Shown: positions 22,174-33,491 of the stretch, one piece after another
Layout: the number at the start of each line of letters is the position of its first letter
Numbering within the stretch: position 1 is the stretch's first letter
Assembly: GCA_029891385.1 (NCBI GenBank)
Contig: JAIWQS010000079.1
Coordinates: forward strand, 248,001-312,000
DNA from: Erythroxylum novogranatense
Taxonomy: Eukaryota > Streptophyta > Magnoliopsida > Malpighiales > Erythroxylaceae
Reading direction: 5' to 3'
DNA: 64,000 bases
Position numbers and translations under genes: made by a program
The notes under the pieces: generated by a model
What the model was told of the DNA's origin: nothing
The model's database searches: none
What the model saw: only the letters and a program-made list of their open reading frames with translations

Positions 22174-22884
22174 TTATATGCAAACTCTATCAAGACTAAA
22201 TATCGATCCCATGATCCTCTGAACTCCAACACACATGCCCAAGCATGTCCTCAACGATCTTAATCGCCCTCTCGCCTCGCCCATCTCGACCGAGGATAAA
22301 ATGCGATCAAGTTCAACTCGCATCCATAGCAAATCAGAGGCTCTTCCAACCTCGAGGTGAACTCGATCCCCGTCTGAAACTATCGACAACGGAAGCCCAT
22401 GCAACCGTACAATCTCTGCCACATACTTCTGGGCCAACTGATCGAGAGTATTACTCTCGCTCACTGGCAAGAAGTGAGCCGATTTGGTCAATCGGTCCAC
22501 TATAACCCAGATAGCATCATGCTACCTCGGTGTCCTAGGTAATCTCGTCACAAAATCCATGGTAATTCGCTCCCATTTCCACTCCAGGATGGGCAACGAA
22601 TGCAACTTTCCCACTGGAGCCTGGTGCTCAGCCTTAACCTGCTGGCACGTCAAACACCTGGACACAAACTTTGCCACTTGCCTCTTCATGCCAGGCCACC
22701 AGAAATGTTGTCTCAGAGTACGATACATCTTGGTCGTACCAGGATGCATAGAATAGGCAGCTACATGTGCCTCCTCTATGATCTCCCGTCTCAAATCATC
22801 TATATCCGCACACATAGCCTCCGGCCCCATCCATAAAGTCCCATCTCTCAACTCAAACTCAATCAGCATCACCGACTCTCTCAA
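22174..22884 (-). pseudogene. GYP-3 integrase, broken
   Basis: The HHCC zinc domain is intact: HPGTTKMYRTLRQHFWWPG and CLTCQQVKAEHQ (22884-22522). MDFVTRLP with the first catalytic Asp follows, then the frame shifts to DRLTKSAHFLPVSESNTL and LHGLPLSIVSDGDRV, which retains the second Asp. The segment that should hold the Glu (about 22380-22240) is scrambled by small indels at CTG/CAG-like positions. Confidence 0.87.
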
Positions 22885-23500
22885 TCAGCCTCACTAACAC
22901 CGGTCTTGATCCTAAACTCTCCGGATCCTATCATGCAACATCGGCCTCAAATTTCGAGTAGCAATCGAGCTCCATCCCGACCCATATCCATCTATACATT
23001 AAGAGCTCTCAATCAATCGCACCAGTAATCTCGAAACTGAACTCGAATGTACTACCATGCGATCTCCTACTCAATGCATCGGTCACCACATTGGCCTTTC
23101 TCGGATGATACTCAATTATGCGCCATAGTCCTTCAAGAGTTTCTATCCATCTCCTCTATCTCGATTGAGCTCTCTCGACTCAACAGATATCTCGAGACTT
23201 TATGATCGGTGAAGATCCGGAACGCCTCCCATACGTATAATGTCTCCAGATCTTCGTGAGCAAACTCTATCACGCCAACTCCAAATCATGCACTGGATAA
23301 TTCACCTCGTGAGACCTCAGTTGTCTCGAGGCATACGCTATCAGTCTCCCATGCTGCATCAGTACATAACCCAACTTGATGCGAGGCATCATCAGACACC
23401 ACGGGCCTCCGGTGCGGAAGGAATACCTAACACCGGTGCAGTAGTCAACCGATGTTTCAGCTCTTCAAAGCTCTTCTGGCACTCTTCAGACCATCTGAAT
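22885..23500 (-). pseudogene. GYP-3 RNase H region, heavily frameshifted
   Basis: IFTDHK is recognisable near 23220 and a TDALSR-type end near 23070 on the - strand, the third acidic motif and the C-terminal motif of gypsy RNase H. Frames change every few dozen codons. Confidence 0.7.
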
Positions 23501-24330
23501 GGCACATTCTTCCTCAATAGCTTCGTCAAAGGGGCAGAGATCAACGAAAACCCCTCGATGAACCTCCGATAATATCCGGCTAGTCCTAGAAAACTCCGCA
23601 ACTCTGGCACACTCCTCGGAATCTCCCAACTCATAACTGCCTCGATCTTGTGAGGATCCACCTGGATACCCTCACCAGACACCACATGCCTTAGAAATAC
23701 AATCTCATCTAGCCAAAATTCACACTTAGTGAATTTAGCGAACAACTGTCTCTCGCTCATAACCTGTAGAACAATCCTCAGGTGCTTAGCGTACTCGCCT
23801 ACCTCGAATAAATCAAGATATCATCAATAAATACGATCACGAACCGTCCAGTAGGCTGAAAACTCTATTCATCAAAGCCATGAAGGCCGCTTGGCATTAG
23901 TCAACCCAAACGGCATCACTAGAACTCGAAATGCCCGCACTGCCCCTCAAGGCACTCTAGGCACATCGGCTCGCTATCCTCAATCGATAATAGCTCGATC
24001 TCAGTCCAACTTGGTGAACACCGAGCTCCCTCGCAATCGATCAAATAGATCGTCAATCCTAGGCAAAGGATACTTATTCTTTATTACCCGATTCAACCGC
24101 CTATAATCGATACACGCCTCAATGTCCCGCCCTTCTTCACAAACAGATCTGAGCTCCCAAGGCGTAAACACTCGGTCTAATGAACCCTTATCCAAGAACT
24201 CCTCGCAATTGAGCCTTAAGCTCTCTCGGCCCACCGGTGCCATCCTATACGGAGGAATCAATATAGGGTTGTACCGAACAAGATCAATCTCAAATTCGGT
24301 CTCCCGCTCTGGCGGCAATCCCGGTAACTC
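23501..24330 (-). pseudogene. GYP-3 reverse transcriptase, broken
   Basis: From 24330 the - strand gives [48 protein letters not shown], then in another frame [14 protein letters not shown] near 23830 (the catalytic FIDD box), then [14 protein letters not shown] and [14 protein letters not shown] (thumb). The palm between about 24000 and 23850 is fragmented. Confidence 0.88.
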
Positions 24331-24830
24331 CTCAGGAAACACATCCGAAAATTCCCTGACTATGGGAACATCCTGCAATCTCATCTCAACTCTGGAATCC
24401 ACTTCGTGAGCCAGATAGGCCTCACAACCTCCCTGCATCAATCTCAGGGCACTCAAAAAGGATATCATCCTCGCTGGCACTGCCTGACTAACTCCCCGAA
24501 AAATAACTATGGGCTGACCAGGAGACTCCAATACGACCTCCTTGGTATAACAGTCCATGATAACCCTATGTGCACCAACCACCCATTCCCAATATCACGT
24601 CAATCTCCTCGAGCCAAAACGACGATCGACACTCAAACCGCCGATCAATCAACTCGACATCCCATATGCACCTCTCCCAATACAACAGACTACCTGAGGT
24701 GTACTCACCTCTAACCCATATCAGAACCTCTCGCCTATCCCCATGCATCTACATGCTAAATGCGGTGCAATGAAGGAATGAGTGGATCCAGATCCAACAA
24801 TGCATATGCTTCAAGACCGTAAATAAGAAG
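24331..24830 (-). pseudogene. GYP-3 protease region and linker, broken
   Basis: IDVILGM and [16 protein letters not shown] correspond to the ILGMDWL part of a chromovirus protease, split by a frameshift near 24580. The active-site D-S/T-G was not found in any continuous frame. [28 protein letters not shown] mark the linker into RT. Confidence 0.72.
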
Positions 24831-25950
24831 CATACCCAAGAATAACATCCAGGAATCTGGGCCTCCGCCGAGTCATGGCATAGACCCTAGCTCGCGATCG
24901 CATGCCCGCCGGTCCTTTGACTCATCACGACACCTCTGCTCGACCTCGACCTCGACCTCTCCATCCCGATCCACCTCCACGGCTCTGCTGCACCGGGGTA
25001 TTACTGCCTAATCTTCCAGTCATAGCAGACTGGGCTCCCAATGTCTCTGGGCAGTTCCTCACTAGATGGTCCATCGAACCACACCTCAAGCAGGCTCCAG
25101 ATAGCCATCGACACTCTCTACCGTGTCTCTTGCCACAATGCTCACATAAAGGAGCAGACTGCCCTGAAACTCTGGCACTACCGCCACCACTAACAGTCTG
25201 TACAAATCTGCCTCTCTGCCCATGACCAGTCTGTCTAGCCCCTCCTGCAGATCCAAGGGCCTACTCGCTTGCTATATCCTCTACTAGCACTACCCTCGGT
25301 TGTCATCAATCTCTTAATCTCGTCCCCGACCAGCCTCATCACTGTATTTGTCTTATAGCCTACTCTATCCTCATCGCGCCCTCAACTCAATAAAACTGCC
25401 CATATCAGATCTAGTCAATAAGGTATGGATCTCCAGATTGAGTCCGCCCTCAAAATGCTAACATTTTTCATCCTCAGAAGCCACCAGTGAAGAAGCATAT
25501 ACCACTAACTCGTTGAACCGCACCTCATAGTCGGCCACGGTCAATCGCCTTATTTCAATTCTAAGAACTCTGTAACTTCATCGCTAGATAAATCTTGGGC
25601 ATGAAATTGTCCTTGAACGCCTCGAAAATCATCCCATGTCAGTAATTGGGCCGGTGGCACGCCTTAACAGCCTTCCACCATCGATATGCGTAACCCTATA
25701 GCGAGAGAAGTCACAGAATCAAACGCCATCCGGGTCAGTACCATCCGATCGAGGACTCTCTATCCTCTCTAGCCATCCTCGGCCTCCGCAGAGTCGGTGC
25801 TACCATAGAAGTCAACCGCCGCCACGCACGCAGAGATCATATCTCCGCTCCGCCTCACAGAACTCGAGGAGGCAACCTCCGAACGAGGCATAGGAGACTC
25901 CTTACTAGCTCCTACCGATTCTGTGTCGGTGGTTGTTCAACTCGATCTCC
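24831..25950 (-). pseudogene. gag: GYP-3 gag, broken
   Basis: The clearest part is the paired zinc knuckle on the - strand at about 25160-25040: CEHCGKRHGREC followed by CLRCGSMDHLVRNCP (C-X2-C-X4-H-X4-C). An ATG near 25890 (MPRSEVASSSSV) may be the start. Capsid sequence between is fragmented, with TWDDF-like and DEVTEFLELK-like segments near 25600. Confidence 0.75.
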
Positions 25951-26041
25951 AAGAACGGATGACCTAAAATGATAAGAAATTACGATCGCTCGCTATGCTT
26001 ACAAGTGATTCAAGCCTAACAATACACTATGCCAAACCATG

Positions 26042-26053
26042 CTCTGATACCAC
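26042..26053 (-). other. GYP-3 primer-binding site (initiator tRNA-Met type)
   Basis: On the - strand, TGGTATCAGAGC is an exact match, four bases after the 5' LTR end. Confidence 0.92.
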
Positions 26054-26057
26054 TTAA

Positions 26058-28854
26058 TGTAGTGCCCCCTCACCGTAGGGTACACATCGGGAAATCCGAA
26101 GGTCGCTCCGATATGTATCCCACGATAAAGGTGCAACACCAGAACATTTCTCTTAATAATCTACATGGCATCGCAATAATTTAAAACCATAACACAACAC
26201 GATATCGAAACCACTAAATTTTAAAATCATAATATCAATCACATACAATATCCAATAATGTAATAGACAAGTCTATCACCCTTTGAACAAAACCAAAAGG
26301 AAACCGATATAAGCATCTATCCTAAGTCATCCTCAAAATCCAACCCGGTGACCGACACATGTGCCATCGCTTCCTTCCAAAGACGTCAAGACGGTAGGAA
26401 AAGGCTATCTCCTGAGCTAGGGTCTACTCTATCGATCACGAAAAATTAGATGCAATTTTGAGTGAGTTTGCGAATCTCGGAGAAACCATCATCGATGGTT
26501 CACTCAAATCATGCATTACGCAAATTGCGTGACAAAGACGGCACGCGGTAATATTCGATTAACGATTATATAACAATTTCACAAGAGTCTATAACGATTT
26601 ACGATGCTCGGAATAATTTACAATAGCATAAAACAGTTCACATCACATTTCTGAAGAATCATGGCATCACGCAGATTCGAAGAATCGTCACACAATTTGG
26701 CAATTCAATCACCATGTATATAATGCATATGAGACTCTTTCCAGCTTATTCAAGATTGTGCCCAAGTGCTCATCGGTGTTGATGGGGGACGCTGTGATTT
26801 CTCCTCGGCTCGGGCTCTTGGCCAAGACAAATGTTCGAGCTCGAGGCTCTTTTCTATGATAATAGCACTTGGGTCACATGTCCATTATCTAATCATGCAT
26901 TTATGCATGCAATGCAGTGTTCAGTAATTCAGTGTATGGCTATAAAAGCGCAGTATTGTGACTCTCAGTAATATACAGTAATTCAGTCCAATACAGTAAT
27001 CTAATCCAATATAATAGAAATATGTCATTTGATCACGTACATTTCAGTAATCATGCAATTTCACAATCCAATACAGTAGAGGCATACCATCCGATCATGT
27101 ATATTTCAATAATTATACAGTTTCACATTTGGCAAGTAATTCACGTTGAGCATTTAAGCAGTCAAGAATTTGAGAAACCAACTAGGTTACTCACTTGTAA
27201 CTTCCAAGCTACTGCCTGGAAGTTCCAGCAATGTCCGTGGAATGACGATCCAACGACGCCTCTATAACAGTAAAATACAGTCCCATTACTAGATGCTCAA
27301 TTAAATAGTTCAGTAATGCATATGTCTCAGTGAAATTATGTATAATGCATGCTCATGATTTTCCCGGCGCTAAAACCCAATTTATAACTCTTATGCCTCA
27401 TTCTAACTTGTCACTCAATTGATCGACAGTAATTGATCCATTCCTAGAATCTAGTTCAATTTCCTCAATTCAAACTCCCTGTAAAAATTCCATAACCATT
27501 AGGTCAAAACCTCTATTGAGAATCCCAATTAAAACTCCAATTGTCTCAATTCAATATTTAGGTCACACTATGAACCAATAATTGACCTTAATCTTGATAA
27601 ATCAATACCATTTAAATTCAATTCTAACTCCCATAATTATCCTCAATTGTCGACCTCTTTCTCTAGTTCATAATGAATCGAGAATCACCTCAATCGGAGG
27701 TCTATACCATAAGTTATGCCCAATAAACTAACAATCATTCAATCAAAAAAACCCCCCCCCTCGCCGCGGCCAAGAAGCTCTCGCCGCTGCGTGCAATGGT
27801 TCGCTCGCTGCGGCGTGAAGACTGCTCGCCGTGGCGAACAACACATTATGGGCGCGCCGCGAAACGAACGAGGCTCGTCGCGGCGTCAACTAATTGACGC
27901 TCGCCGCGATGTCCTGTTCTCCCTCGCCGTGGCGAACGGATAAAAATTCGTCGCGGCGTGCAACGAATTCTTCGTCTTCTCCGATCGATTTTTTGCCATT
28001 AATGCTATTTAAAACCTCCATTAACACTCTAACTACTCAATCCATCCCAATAAATGCCATAACTACTAGAAACAACTACTAATAACAACAATAAAGCCTT
28101 AACAACTTACCAATCGAAGATCAACTCTCAAAATCACCGTAAACCCTAAACCTTTCAAACTCCATAACCCACTCCCAAGCTTTCCAACCTTAATCAATCA
28201 CGATAAATCAGTTAGCCTAACAGAATAGGAAGAAAACCATAGAGGAAAGATCGAAGAATCCTTACCTATGGAGGAAATCGAAATCACCGTGGAGAAGGGA
28301 GAAGAAGAAATGCGATTTTGGCTTAGGGTAAGATCCCCAAATTCAACCCTAGCCTATTTATATACTTAAGTCTCCAATTCAGTCCAAATTTTAGTCTCTA
28401 AATTTCAATGGCTCAACATGTTAATTTCCTATCAGTATAACTCTAATATTTCCTTTGCCATTGGACAATTCTTTCAGTACTATACAGTCAATCAGTCTGT
28501 CACTCCACAAGTTCCGATCATGGCATTTTCTCCCGAATTTCTCGAAAATTTCCTATCAGTCACTTTCAATTATCAATCACTCTTAGATTATTCTAAATCA
28601 GTCATTCAAGCTCGCTTATTCCTAATTTCTCAATCAATTACAATCCAGTCAGTTCACAACCCAGTCAATCCATACTCACAATTAAAATGCCGAAAAATCA
28701 TGAATGCATGCACCTATGAATAAATGCATATGCAATAAACCAGTTCCTCTATAATTAGAGGCCAGTAGCATGCTCAGTCGGTGAATGCAATGAAACCTAT
28801 TAGTCTAACCCAGTATTACCAGAATGCCCTTGCTAACAAAAACGAGATGTTACA
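26058..28854 (-). repeat. GYP-3 5' LTR (2797 bp)
   Basis: Bounded by TGTAGTGCCCC and ...GAGATGTTACA. It aligns with 18728-21489. It contains a nine-copy motif array at 27760-27965, preceded by a C9-10 run near 27750. Confidence 0.94.
27760..27965. repeat. GC-rich TCGCCGCGGCG-type motif array in the GYP-3 5' LTR
   Basis: Nine copies begin near 27761, 27781, 27803, 27826, 27853, 27876, 27901, 27924 and 27949, so spacing is 20-27 bp. Typical words are TCGCCGCGGC, TCGCTGCGGCGTG and TCGCCGTGGCGAAC. Confidence 0.87.
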
Positions 28855-28859
28855 CTTCT
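28855..28859. repeat. GYP-3 target-site duplication, right copy
   Basis: CTTCT, identical to 18723-18727. Confidence 0.93.
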
Positions 28860-29537
28860 AGTGCCAATTTAATCACCAATCTCCATAAAACATCTAAAAG
28901 TGATGATATCGCTATAAACTCTGGATTTGAGTGTTTCTCGATGCATATTTCAATTAATAATTCCAACATGCAAACACTGGATTAATACTCTACAAAAATT
29001 CATTCCGATCATATCAAGAATTATAATGAAACACATATGAGTTCACCACTCATCAAGATTGTGGTCCATAATAAACAAATACTAAAATGTCTAATTTTAG
29101 AATAAAGTGACGACCTACTTTATTCTTGGAAACAGACTTGATTCTAGATTCACTTAATAGTGACATTATCTATAGTCGATTACTATCACGATATGAAACT
29201 CATCATTCCCTTGAAGTAAACTCTTTTACTTACGTAGAGATAAATCGCAACACTATAGTCTAAGCCGTAACCAAGCAACCAACTTGATAAACTATAAATC
29301 AATTAATTTAGATTCTAATAATATAAATGTTTGGCATACATTTTATGTATATGTATAGTATTAACAAAAGAATCTTGGTTCCTAATGACTAATTATATTA
29401 TGTTTATACAAATAAAACGAAACTCTTTTGTTTTATTAATAATAAATATTTTCATTACAAAACTAAACATGGAAGAAGATTAAGTTACATGTAAACACAC
29501 TTGTTTTCTAGGGCACTATATTTACATAACTCCAACA
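28860..29537 (-). repeat. Truncated COP-1-family LTR, outer part (right of GYP-3)
   Basis: It continues the LTR from 18727 and reaches the intact terminus (on the - strand TGTTGGAGTTATGTAAATAT). There are no attached internal sequences on the right. Confidence 0.9.
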
Positions 29538-30717
29538 TTTTGTGTCTCATAATGTCCCTAAAGATTCCCAGTGTGTTTGTGAGTAATGATATAATGATAG
29601 AATAAGCCACCACCCTCCTCTCTTCTTTCTATTTGTAGTCTCATTTTAAATCTAGGTTTTCAAGCCTTCAACCTACAGATGCCATGTAATAATTAGACAA
29701 ATTAAAGGAAAAAATGTCAAGGGAGTGACTTTGTTTGTCACCCCTATGAGAGCTAGTCACGATCGTGATCTAAGTGTCAAGGTGGTGACACTTTATATAG
29801 TGGTGACACTCATATGGTGGTGACAAGTTTAGTCACCTTTTTTTTTCTTTTCGTAACAAATTTCCATGAACTTTAATTTTTCATGCAAATTTCACAAAAC
29901 ATTCCCTTTAACTTTCATAAAACATTCACGTGAATTTTCACTCAATTCATTGAAATTTGGATTAAAAGTGCAAGAATTTGTAACCAAAATAAAGATATGA
30001 ATGCAAGCAAAATCAATAGAAAGTAGGTATAACAACTCTCCCACATTTAAACTATACATGGCCTCAAGAAAATAAAGAACACTAGACTATAAAAGAACAA
30101 TCAATGAAAACAATGATTTTCCCAAATAGTGGTCAAAGATATCAATGATCATTTCAATAAATACAACCTAAGAACTTGAAAATAATAATACTCTATGAAC
30201 ATACTATTCTTTGCATATTTACCCAAAATTAACAAGTACTTTAATTCGAAGAACGATCAACGAGTGTGATAGACACTCAGTCCACTCTCTATGCTCTTAA
30301 AAATTCAAGGGTAGTATATATTCACTCATTATTCATTTCATGTAAGGCATCTATCATAGGTTTGCTTACTAATCCAATCTCCACCACTTATATTAAACAT
30401 AAACATCAATCCAAAGGTCTTTAATTTGTTTGTAATGGGGTCAGGCTAAGAGAAGGAAAAAAGGAAATCACAGTTTAAAACCACAGAACAAATTGAGTTT
30501 TTAAAGTAATACAAACATTTAAGTATAAAACACTCAATTCTTTGCTTTTAAGTTAAATTAGCCCTCCCCTTTTTATATCTCTCCTCCTCTTTCCATTTTT
30601 TGGTTATCTTCTCTTCCTTGCTGTTCCCTTTTTATTTCTTTATTTCTTATTTCTTATTTCTCTTTTTATTATTATTGTTATTTTGTTTAGAACAAGATCA
30701 AGTTTAGAAGAGGTAAA
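29538..30717 (-). other. ATH-3 3' non-coding region (Athila-type), outer part
   Basis: No gene. A - strand box equivalent to CATTGAGG...TTTAAATGTGGGAGAG lies near 30040-30065, and a stretch near 30420 (GGTCAGGCTAAGAGAAGG) resembles ATH-2 38015 in kind. Short GTGGTGACAC repeats occur at 29770-29840. A T-rich tract spans 30580-30690. The region appears to resume at 34914 after the solo LTRs. Confidence 0.55.
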
Positions 30718-31411
30718 TGTTGAAGTTATGTAAATATAGTCCCTAGAAAGCAAGAGTATTTACATATACCTTTATCTTCTTGATTCATGCTTTGTAATGA
30801 AAATATTTATTAATAATAAAACAAAAGATTTTGGTTTTATTTCTGCAAGCATTATATATCTAGTCAAAAGATACCAAGATTCTTTTGTAAGTAATATACA
30901 TATACATAGAGATGTATGGAAACATCTATATTATAAGAATCTAAATTAATTGATTCATAGTTGAATAATCAAGTTGGTCACTAGATTATGGTCTAGGCTG
31001 TAGTGTTGCAATTTATCTCCATGTAAGTAAAGGAGTTTACTTCAAGTGAATGATGAGTTTCATATCATGATAGTAGTTAACTATCGATAATGGCGCTATT
31101 AAATGAGTCTAGAATCAAGTATGCTTTCAAGAATAAAGTGGGTCATTACTTTAATGTTAAAACATACAACTTAAGCATTCGCTTATTATGAACCACAATC
31201 TTGATGAGTCTTGAACTCGTATTTGTTTCATTATAATTCTTGATATGATCGAAATGGATTTTTACAGAGTATTAATCCAGTGTCTGCATGTTGGAATCAT
31301 CAATTGAAATATATATCTGGGAACATTCACTCAAATAAAGAGTTTATAGTGCTATCATCACTTCTAGATGTTTGAAGGAGATTTGGTGATTAAACTGGCA
31401 CTAGTAGTTTA
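30718..31411 (+). repeat. Outer COP-1-family solo LTR, 5' part
   Basis: TGTTGAAGTTATGTAAATAT to CACTAGTAGTTTA. It continues at 33492 after the nested LTR. Left flank GTAAA and right flank TTAAA (34914) could be a 5-bp target duplication with one mismatch. Confidence 0.9.
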
Positions 31412-33491
31412 TGTTGGAGTGCATTTACATGTAACTTTATCTTCTTCAGTTACAGTTTTGTAATGAAAATATTAATTATTAATAAAACAAAAGAGTTTGG
31501 TTTTATCTTTATGAGCATTGTATATCTGGTCATAAGGTACCAAGATTCATTTGTAAGTAATATACATATACATAGAGATGTATGGGAAACATGCATATTA
31601 TTAGAATCTGAATTAATTGATTCACGGTTGAATAATCAAGTTGGTCGTTTGATTATGGTTTAGATCGTAGTGTTATGATTTATCTCCATATAAGTAAAGG
31701 AGTTTACTTAAAGGGAATGATGAGTTTCATATCATGATAGTAGTAGACTATCGATAATGGCACTATTAAATGATTTTGGAATCAAGTATGTTTTCAATAA
31801 TAAAGTGGGTCGTTACTTTAATCTTAAAACATACAACTTAAGCATTCGCTTATTATGAACCACAATCTTGATGAGTGGTGAACTCATATGTGTTTCATTA
31901 TAATTCTTGATATGATCGGAATGAATTTTTACAGGGTATTAATCCAGTGTCTGAATGTTGGAATTATTAATTGAAACATGTATCAGGGAACATTCACTCA
32001 AATAAAGAGTTTATAGTGTTATCATCTCTTCTAGATGTTTTAAAGAGATTTGGTTATTAAACTGGCGCCAGTAGTTTGATGGACTAGCTACCCATCAAGT
32101 CTTAACACTAAGATGAGATCTTATGTGTTAATCACCATATAAAGTAAAATGAGAGATCTAGAAGGAAAAACCAACATAAGGGCAAAACGGTAATTTTACC
32201 CTTTGTTGTGCGGATGGCTATAATAAGGTTCTAAATAGGGTTTGCAATTGGAAATATTCTCATAATATTTAATAATTCAAGAGTTCAATTAATTGTCTTT
32301 AGTGGAATGACATTTAGTTAATAAGCTAGAATTAATTCCAATGAGATTAAATTATTTCTGGGCTTATTGGAGCTTGAATTATCAAAGTCCAATAAGATTC
32401 CCCACTTGGCTTTAAGGAAGGTTATCAAGCTAAGTAAGAAGTAGTTTGGAGGCTTTAGAAGTCCATAATTGAATGATGGGCTTATACTAATTAATGGTTA
32501 ATTGGAAGCCCATATGTTCATTTAGAAATGGGCTTGTTTTGGTTTAATGTAATTGATTAGATTAATTATATTAAAACAATTTTTTTTTAAATGGAGAAGA
32601 AGCAATTTCGAAATTTTGTTAGGTTAGATGTGTAACCACACATTTGAAATTAAAATACTAAATAAAGATGGTCTTTATTATGGTTCATCATTATTAAATG
32701 GAGTTATGAACTTACCATTAAATGGTTTAATGGTTGGCTTTTAATGTTGGCATGTAACCTATTTGCATTCATTAGATTAAAGATGAAAGATGTGCATTAG
32801 ATGGACCATCTTCCTTCTTTCTTCTTGCCAAAACCGAAATGGGTATTCAATTATAGGTTATGGTCTTTTCAAATAACCATTTTAAAGATAAATGAAGTAA
32901 GTCTCATTTATTGGCTATTTGATGAGTGATTAATGTAAGAAGTGATGCATTGGATGCCTCTCACTCTTTCCATTCATGCATATTTCGAAATTGAGATGTA
33001 AGAAAGGGTTCTTGCATGGTTTCTAGACATTCTCTCCTTTCATGCAAGGTAGAACCGAAATTCCTAAGTGAAAGAATTGAAAGAGTTTCAATTTTGGTTC
33101 TTCTTCTTCTAAGAAAATCTCCTCCAAATATTTCTTCTCCTTTCCCACCAAAGGATTTTGTTAACCTACTTGTCCTTGAAGAACAAGTGGTAAATCTAAT
33201 TGGTTGAGGATACTACAACAAGGAAGAAGATAGATTGCTAAAGGAAAAGACTCAAAGGCAAAGGATTTGGATATAAGAAGGAGAGGATAATGCAGCGAGG
33301 ATTTAAAGCTGTAGCGAAGGAGTCGGTAATTCCTTTTATCTTGTTCTTGGTTTTATTATCCTTATACCATATCATGTATGGATTAGCATGTTGATTTGGA
33401 TATATTGCTTCCGCTGCAAGATGATTTCTTAAAAAGTTTTGAAATCTATCGTTTCTCCATACTAAGCATGCTTTCTTTTTCCGATCCAACA
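31412..33491 (+). repeat. Inner COP-1-family solo LTR nested in the outer one (2080 bp)
   Basis: TGTTGGAGTGCATTTAC to ...TTTTCCGATCCAACA. About 30 bp near its 5' end is missing compared with COP-2. Flanks GTTTA (31407) and GTTTG (33492) look like a target duplication with one mismatch. No internal element sequence is attached, so it is a solo LTR. Confidence 0.92.

Larger units (their letters stand above)
18728..28854 (-). mobile_element. GYP-3: Ty3/gypsy chromovirus (Tekay/Del-type), structurally complete, 10.1 kb
   Basis: Both LTRs (2762 and 2797 bp), a primer-binding site, a polypurine tract and a perfect CTTCT target duplication are visible. The coding order on the - strand is gag (about 25950-24880), protease, RT, RNase H, integrase and chromodomain (to about 21510). 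The sequence is riddled with small indels, so there is no long open frame; many fall at CAG/CTG sites. The LTRs carry a striking GC-rich motif array. The protein domains resemble GYP-1, but the LTRs are unrelated to it. Confidence 0.95.

Noticed and set aside
21890..25225. Several + strand open frames of 60-110 codons across GYP-3
   Set aside because: They lie opposite the - strand integrase, RT, protease and gag of GYP-3 and reflect its base composition.
29538..30717. A separate new element between the truncated COP-1-family LTR and the solo LTRs
   Set aside because: The purine box and following text match Athila-type 3' DNA and appear to continue beyond the solo LTRs at 34914, so ATH-3 is the simpler explanation, although confidence is moderate.
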